Shown one piece after another: positions 57,776 to 64,000 of a DNA stretch of 64,000 bases (the stretch's first letter is position 1; the number at the start of each line of letters is the position of its first letter). Where the stretch lies: contig NC_069083.1 of NCBI RefSeq assembly GCF_947172395.1, positions 94,501-158,500 on the forward strand. Direction: 5' to 3'. The translations under genes and the position numbers were made by a program. The notes beneath the pieces were generated by a model. The model worked only from the letters and a program-made list of their open reading frames with translations, was not told the DNA's origin and did not search any database. Source of the stretch: Bicyclus anynana. Lineage: Eukaryota; Arthropoda; Insecta; Lepidoptera; Nymphalidae.

Positions 57776-58385
57776 CATTATGGCAGTGACTCTGGATGAC
57801 CTTAGTACCATGCTCAACGACCTCATCTTTCATACCATGTAGGCCTAAAAATTAACATGAGTAAAACGAATCGAACGAGAATGAATGATCATGTCTAACG
57901 CTCATGTACCACCATCCACCCAGTTATTGTTGAGGACTCAGCGCTTGAAATTGTAGATGAGTTTATATAGCACATGGTACTAAGGGTCATCCAGAGTCAC
58001 TGCCATAATGATCTACGCATCCGAGACTTGGTCATTAACTATGGGCCTCATTATAAGGCTCAAAGTCACTCAGCGGGCGATGGAGCAAGTTATGCTAGAA
58101 GTTTCTCTGCGTGATCGAATCAGAAATGAGGAGATCCGCAAAAGAACCAAAGTTACTGACATAGTTCAGTGAGTCGCGAAGCTGAAGTGGCAATAAGCAG
58201 GCCACATAGTTTGAAGAGCCGATGGATGTTGGGGTTCCAAGGTGCTGGAATGGTCACCCTGTACCGGAAAACGTATACCTATTGTTGGTCGACTGAGGAC
58301 ATTAAGCGGGCTGCAGGGGCCGCACGAGACCTACGTCGAGCCGTGGACGTCCATCGGCTAATATGATAATGATGATGATGAAGAT
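57776..58385 (+). pseudogene. RTE LINE fragment with an inverted duplication
   Basis: It reads AVTLDDLSTMLNDL at the left and, past a deletion, SET-W, the block TATGGGCCTCATTATAAGGC, MEQVMLEVSLRDRIRN-like sequence and the terminal block. It ends in GATGATGATG repeats. Many stops and frameshifts. Arms 57776-57812 and 57973-58010 are inverted copies of each other. Confidence 0.85.
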
Positions 58386-59150
58386 GGTGATGATGAGATT
58401 ACATTATATGGATAGGTAAATATTATATCGCTAATATTGCGACGCTATTAGCAGAAAACATTATAATACAACATAATCGCGCGGTTAATGTTTTCTGCTT
58501 ATGGCCGTGATATGAGTTTTTGTTTATCGAGGTAACTAGCCGGTTAAATATCTGTGCTACATTTACTCAAAACAAATTCGTTCAATAAAAACTAACAATT
58601 CATCCAATTATAACGAAAGGATATTATACTAGAACGCTTCTATTACCGTATTCGTTGTAGAAGTATTAGAAAAGTAAATAAGAGAGTCGGCCATGTTCCA
58701 GTCCGCCGGTGTCTCGGCAGAACGTTCCAGAACTTTAATTGCGCCGTTTTTCACACGACTCGGCGAATTTTCCCAAAAATTCTACTTTCTTTTTGTGCTC
58801 TAAGCGGAAATTGCACATTTGCATGCATTCGGAACACTCTCTTAATTTGTTTATCTGAGCATTGTCGCGAGTGTTGGCGTTCAGGCACTGTGGCATCAGC
58901 ACTGCATGTCGCACTTACAATTGAATTTTAGTTACAATATGATATCTCGCAGAGCGTGTACAATAAACGATTTTAACATTTTACCAATAAAAAATATTTA
59001 AAATTGTATTTTACTACTTTGATCATGACATCTTAGTCGAATTTGAAGACACCAGCCGCCGCATTCTGTAAAGTTACAGCGCTGAGACATCGTTGGTTTC
59101 CATGGAAACTTCGTAATTTGTGACATTTTATTTTTATTTTCCCATAGAAA
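58386..59150. other. No gene seen
   Basis: This is AT-rich spacer between the LINE fragment and the SINE pair. Confidence 0.55.
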
Positions 59151-59461
59151 GAGAACCGTGATAGCCCAGTGGATATGACCTCTACCTCCGATTCCGGAGG
59201 GTGTGAGTTGGAATCCGGTCCGGGGCATGCACCTCTAACTTTTCAATTGTGTGCATTTTAAGAAATTAATATGTTAACGTGTTTCAAACGGTGAAAACAT
59301 CGTGAGTAAACCTGCATACCTGAGAATTTTCTTAATTTTCTGCGTGTGTGAAGTCTGCCAATCTGCACTGGGCCAGCGTGGTGGACTATTGGCCTAACCC
59401 CTCTCATTCTGAGAGGAGACTAGAGCTCAGCAGTGAACCGAATGTGGGTTGCGAACGAACA
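59151..59461 (+). mobile_element. SINE family A, full-length tRNA-derived copy
   Basis: It starts GAGAACCGTGATAGCCCAGT. The A-box-like TAGCCCAGTGGAT is at 59162-59174 and the B-box-like GAGTTGGAATCC at 59205-59216, as in a tRNA-derived polymerase III promoter. A body continuing to GAGAGGAGACTAGAGCTCAG follows. It is non-coding and relies on a LINE for mobility. A truncated copy lies at 8811. Confidence 0.85.
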
Positions 59462-59477
59462 AACGATAGAAATAAAG

Positions 59478-59813
59478 CTTTTTATTCTCTACAAAGTTAC
59501 TAGCTACTAGCCCTTGACTAGAATGTCACTCTGATGATAAGTAATGATGCAATCTAAGATGGAAGCGGGCTAACTTGTTAGGAGTAGGATGAAAACCCAC
59601 ACCACGTTCGATATCTGCACGACATCGTACCGTACGCAGTCGCTCGGCGGTACGTCTTCGCCGGTAGGGTGGTAACCTAGCCACGACCATAGCCTTTCAC
59701 CAGCCAGACCTGAACCTATTAAGAAAAACTTCAATCAGCCCAACCGGGACCGAACCCAGGACCCCCTCTTGTAAATCCACCACGCATACCATTACGCCAA
59801 GAAGTCCATCAAA
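59478..59813 (-). mobile_element. SINE family B, full-length tRNA-derived copy
   Basis: On the minus strand the head carries an A-box region (complement of CGCATACCATTACGCCA, 59783-59799) and a B box GGGTTCGGTCCC (complement of 59746-59757). The body extends left to GCTAGTAGCTAGTAAC and a TTTTTATTC-side end. An internally deleted copy lies at 9115. Confidence 0.85.
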
Positions 59814-61807
59814 GTTCAAATAGTAATGAAATTTGTTTAAAGCGAATATTACATCGACGAGTATAAAATAGCAGAATCACACCCTGATGTTGGATGCATG
59901 CAGAGTGTAGTGTAGTGAACCGTGGCCGAGCCTAATAAATACACATACATACATCTATACTTGACACTCGAAATATATGGTGTGATGTTCTTTATCGATC
60001 TTGGCTGAACAGTTCCGTATATCTATCTACATTGTTATGATGAAGGATGAAGGTACCTTTGATGAAGGCCTTTATTTTATAGCTGAAATACAAGTTCTCA
60101 TTTTCTTGTTCTACTATATTCTACGAGTGGGTATGGGGGCCCTGCAGGGGGCTCAGCAAGGCGATGCCCGATGAAGAAATAGATTTCTAACTTTCATTAC
60201 CTTTAATAAAAAAGCTCACCCAGCCCAGTGTTGCGTCATAAAGGTTGGTCATACCACTATGTATTTATGTTACACACACGTGACCATAAAACCTTTTATT
60301 TCTGTACAGTTAACAGAAATAGTTACCCAACGTAACGTAGAACAAATTTCCCGCGCCGTTACCCTGTTACGTAGGGTAGTAAGTAGTACATCGGGATATA
60401 CTGCCGTATACCTTCAATGTCCATATAATAATATTTTTCTCCGAGCGCGTACATAAGTTCAAGTTCTGATTTGGAATGAAATACATTTACGATTAACTTT
60501 TATTGAAATCCTAACTCGAAAATATGAAACTTGAATAAATAATTTATTGATTGATAACAAGATAACAGTCGATCGCAACAGATATATTGTGCACTCAAAG
60601 TATTGTGTAAGTAGTTCAAATAATACGACCGGTAATTTTTTATATGCAAAAAGAAAACATATTAGTTTAGTAAACACAACAGTAATTTTATCTGTAAACT
60701 TTGTGCGCAATGTGATTTGCGTAGATTTGTCATTTTAAAATTCATTTTATTAATTTGATATTTCTATGAAGTCGTCTCGTACATCGCGGCAACCCTGCAG
60801 CGGACGAGTTTTCACTCCATTTCGCAAACGTTTATTGTATTGTAATGTGTACGAGGCGGCTCGGCTGCCGACTGGCATGTCGGCCGCTGAAGCTTCGCTT
60901 GTGCTCTCATCACGGTGGTGGTGGCGCGTGCGGAGGTTATATTCATTGCAACTTGTTACGGTTTCATTACATTAACACTGCTGAGTAGTACAGGTTGAGT
61001 ACAGTATAATCAGTATCTATCTTTTAAAAAGAGTAGGTATCGGTATTGTAACCATCACAAATATTCCCCTTGAAAACGTCAAGCTATTGACTCTCTAAGT
61101 GTTGGCCATGAATCTGCTGGCGCGGGTTTTTGCGAGATGAGATCTTCACCGAGCAGGGCGGCGCGCGGGCGGGCGGGCGCAGACGCGCTAATTGCCCGCG
61201 CGATAACCGGTTCATTATGTTAACGACCGCCATTATGATAATATTAACCCCAGATTTCAATGTTTGCCCGACGCCGCCGCCTCCGCCGCCCGAGAGTTAT
61301 GGCCGACGTTTTACATTCACTTTTAGCTTTCGGGGCTTGTCTTATGACACCTTCGCTTGAGGTTGTTGTGCTCTAAGAACCTATAAATTTCAACTTACTA
61401 GCTCTGTATCTATTGACATTTTTCTCTATTTTAATCATTGTTTTGAGTATTTTTTACGCGATAAATTTCAAGAATCAAGGTTCGCGTCCCGATCTGAGAA
61501 CATCCACAAACAAACTCTACTGAAGGACTTTCTCTAGAACGATTCTGTTTATATAACCGCAAACTCATGTCGCATTTATTACATTAGCAGGGATGACGTC
61601 ATACACTGAAATAGCAAATGAGCTATAAAACAACGCTTATAACAATTCCGCTCTCCCCGCTCTGCGGTTGCCGCCGACACTCCCACGCCACATGTGAACA
61701 CACCTTTAGACCTGACGTGGATACTGTATGGGAACAAAGATGTACACCTGCTGTATCTAATGAAATAAAAAAAGATAGTTATAACATCTTTTATCCACAT
61801 AGTTAGA
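59814..61807. other. No gene seen
   Basis: Only short frames. A CCGCCGCCTCCGCCGCCC tract lies at about 61274-61291. Confidence 0.5.
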
Positions 61808-62032
61808 AGTGCCGATGGACGTTGGGGTCCGAAGGTGCTGGAATGGCGACCTCGCAACGTAAAGCGCAGTGTTGGTCCGCCCCCCACTAGGTGGACCGAA
61901 GATATCATACGGGTTGCGGTGAATCACTGGATGCTGGCGGCTCGAGACCGTTGTGCTTGGAAGTCCATGCAAGAGGCCTATGTCCAGCAGTGGACGTCTA
62001 TCGGCTGATAATGATGATGATGATGATGATGA
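61808..62032 (+). pseudogene. RTE LINE 3' terminus
   Basis: This is the terminal block of the RTE family: GGTGCTGGAATGGCGACC, CCCCCCACTAGGTGGACC, CACTGGATGCTGGCGGCTCG, GTCCAGCAGTGGACGTC and then a (GAT)n tail at about 62010-62032. It is 5' truncated. Confidence 0.85.
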
Positions 62033-63300
62033 GTTATAACATGAAGACATAGCATTAACAAGACTGTCATTACATATTTTTATTATTATACATCAGTTCA
62101 AATGGAGTTTTTTATTTAGTTTTTTAATGCCGTTGTCGTTGTTGCCGGTATACTGTTTCATAAATATTCCAAACAAATAATTTACCTCTAAATGTGATTA
62201 AATAATAATTGACGAGAAAAAAATAATGAGAGAGCACTTTCTTCTTTCTTTTCCGATATTTAAGTTCACTGTCTCCATGATTTCGCTCCAGTAGACACAG
62301 TTCAGCGCCGCCCAGCGGCCAGCGCCCAGCGGCGTATCTCCAGGTCGTGTATCGACGTGCACCACCTCCGGCGCGTTAGTTAAGACGCACGTTTATGTTT
62401 CGTTTTATTCGCACATAAAGATTAGGCGTGAGAGCGAGGCCCCCGCCCGCACCCCGCCCGCACCCCGCCCGCCCTACAACGGCTCTCAACTCGTCGAATG
62501 ACCTATGAAAGTCAGTCGCAACCTTGAGCGCCATCCCTTCACCAGTATTGCCAATAAAACTTGACTCGATTCGGAGCGTTTCTTGTAATCTCTACACACT
62601 TCACAGTATCAACTCAGCTCTGGTGTGATCTTTGGTGCGTAGTCCGCTGGAGCACAATATCAAGATTAAGTTCCAAGTTACTCTGGTGATGTGATGTGTG
62701 CCGCAGCACAACCCTGGAAAACTTATCAGCTAAGCCAAGAGAAAGAAAATTAAATAGTGGCTCATTGCTCAGTCCGGGACTCGTACTGAGGATCTTGTAA
62801 TTGCGATATTAATGCCACTGGACTAACGAGGTAGTGTTTTTATAAAAAAACGTACGAATGGAGTTTACGTCTCAATACTTACGCCAGAAAAGTGAAAGGT
62901 GCGCCAACCGAGTAGCAACAGGCCGCGGCGTGCGCGTTCGCCAACAGCCTGCACATGCGTGCACGCTGTTGGCGGTGAATGGTGCGCAGAATAGCTTGCA
63001 CATATTTTTTTCATACCGGGGGCTATATATGAAAAATCGATTCTTAAGGTGTAAACTCCAAAAATACAGATAAAATGAATCTCATAGAATTGAGTCAATA
63101 AAGAAAATATTGTTAAATTCAGTATCCGAGAAGTCGGTACTCAGGTTCCGCAGTTCACAAAGTTCCGCAAGTGCGCCGGAGAGACAAGCAGTCCCGCGGG
63201 AACGGGAATTGTTTGCACACCAAGTAACTACTGCGGGGTATGATTGATGTGAGAACACTTTGAGTACGAGAAGAAGAGAAACAATTGATTATACTACAAC
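62033..63300. other. No gene seen
   Basis: A C-rich CGCCCGCACCC tandem at 62439-62475 would give a G-quadruplex on the minus strand. The rest is unremarkable. Confidence 0.5.
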
Positions 63301-63302
63301 TG

Positions 63303-63583
63303 TGTTGTAAAGTGATAATTGCAATTGGGCAGGCAATATTAATATATTGCTAATCTTAATTATTTTATAATTATCTGTCTGCACTCACAACCATAGTGTA
63401 CCTATTAATGTCAATTGTCAATGTCATCTTAGTTTATAATATATTGTCTGTGACAATCACTCTTTCCGCCAGCTCTGCGATAGGGAACACGCAAAATGTA
63501 AATTAGCTCTGATTGTTTTAATAAAACTTAGCAATTCCACTGTGACTCTTATTTATACTACATGTATAACCTTAATAAACTCA
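63303..63583 (+). repeat. Possible 5' LTR of copia-type element
   Basis: TGTTGTAAAG at 63303 and an end near AACTCA before the primer site would give a TG...CA repeat of about 280 bp. The second LTR lies outside the window, so the limits cannot be tested. Confidence 0.3.
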
Positions 63584-63586
63584 AGA

Positions 63587-63597
63587 GGTTATAGGCC
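63587..63597 (+). other. Copia-type primer-binding-like site
   Basis: GGTTATAGGCC resembles the copia primer site, which pairs with an internal part of initiator methionine tRNA and starts GGTTATGGGCC. One base differs. It lies about 106 nt before the Gag start. Confidence 0.5.
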
Positions 63598-63702
63598 GAT
63601 CACGCGATTTACAAGATTTGGTGAAAATTTTGAGAAAATACATCTACTGCGTGGACCGCGTGGTAACACGTTGTCACCCATTGTCACCAGAGCTCATCAA
63701 AA

Positions 63703-64000
63703 ATGGCTTCTGCGAATCCTGTTGCGAGTGGATATCTGCATCATGAAAAGCTAGAAGGCGTGAGTAATTATGTAATCTGGAAATTTAACATGCGTCACTT
63801 ACTCATCATAGAAGATTTGTGGTCTTGTGTTGAAGGAGCTGAGCCTGTCGATCCTGCAAAGGATTTACGCGCGCTCGCTCGTATAAGTTTATCTGTTAAA
63901 CCTATATGTGTGCAATATATACGAAATGTTACTACAGCAAAGCAAGCGTGGAACAAATTAAGCTCAGTCTTTGAAGACAAAGGATTCGGGAGGCGTGTCG
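63703..64000 (+). CDS. Gag of Ty1/copia-type retrotransposon, N-terminal part (cut by window end)
   Basis: An ATG at 63703-63705 opens a frame that runs to the end of the window (99 residues seen). Residues include HHEKLEGVSNYVIWKFNMRH and LWSCVEGAEP, then LARISLSVKPICVQYIRNVT and TAKQAWNKLSSVFED. The pattern L-x-G-x-NY-x-W-K-x-x-M near the start and A-x-x-AW-x-x-L-x-x-x-F later is the conserved N-terminal Gag of copia elements. The first frame is undamaged so far, so it may be a young element continuing beyond 64000. A primer-binding-like site precedes it. Confidence 0.85.
   Translation, partial: MASANPVASGYLHHEKLEGVSNYVIWKFNMRHLLIIEDLWSCVEGAEPVDPAKDLRALARISLSVKPICVQYIRNVTTAKQAWNKLSSVFEDKGFGRRV

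Noticed and set aside
59151..59813. Genuine tRNA genes
   Set aside because: A and B boxes are present, but no complete cloverleaf follows; they are heads of SINEs.
1..64000. CRISPR array, bacterial operon or integrated phage
   Set aside because: No spaced direct repeats of that type and no prokaryotic gene organisation; all signals are insect nuclear.

Overview
The window is nuclear DNA of an insect, almost certainly a moth or butterfly (Lepidoptera). The evidence is a defective-proboscis-extension-response (dpr) immunoglobulin gene split over kilobase introns, tRNA-derived SINEs, RTE-type LINE tails ending in GAT triplets, short Helitron-like elements ending in CTAG next to GTCT microsatellites, and AT-rich intergenic DNA broken by GC-rich exons. 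There is no bacterial-style gene organisation. One assembly gap of 200 N lies at 15923-16122.

Layout from left to right. 1-1956: eroded retroelement pieces. 1957-6822: a complete Ty3/gypsy-type LTR retrotransposon on the minus strand, with two LTRs, TGTA target duplications, an open gag, an open pol and a textbook -1 frameshift heptamer between them. 6823-9830: non-autonomous elements, namely a fold-back, two Helitron-like 3' ends, a 516-bp hAT-type MITE with perfect ends and target duplication, and a SINE pair. 10161-10484: a solo LTR of the same gypsy family in the opposite orientation. 11959-12330: a single-exon tail-anchored cytochrome b5 protein (minus). 13.7-15.5 kb: broken RTE LINE and repeats.

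16865-26208: the main cellular gene, three minus-strand exons of a dpr6/dpr10-like cell-surface protein. They encode the second half of Ig domain 1, then Ig domain 2 in two exons, then a hydrophobic C-terminus that looks like a GPI-anchor signal. Splice phases join correctly (phase 1, then phase 0). The upstream exons (signal peptide and first half of Ig1) were not found, so most of 26.2-64 kb may be upstream intron or intergenic DNA. That stretch holds no gene I can recognise. It contains LINE fragments (29.3, 31.3-32.0, 40.2, 41.4, 48.2, 54.7-55.8, 57.8-58.4, 61.8 kb), a second SINE pair (59.15-59.81 kb), MITEs, a 10-bp-unit minisatellite, G-quadruplex-type G runs and several long perfect or near-perfect hairpins.

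63587-64000: the start of a Ty1/copia-type element (primer-binding-like site and N-terminal Gag), cut by the window end.

The points most worth a second look are the unusual architecture of the gypsy element (frameshift site, no tRNA 3'-end primer site, 31-nt leader with an overlapping upstream ORF, intron-like signals in the LTR), a possible 39-nt in-frame microexon between the two dpr Ig domains, a 17-bp perfect hairpin just upstream of the last dpr exon, a 44-bp perfect palindrome at 26785, and a 36-bp-arm hairpin at 50268.
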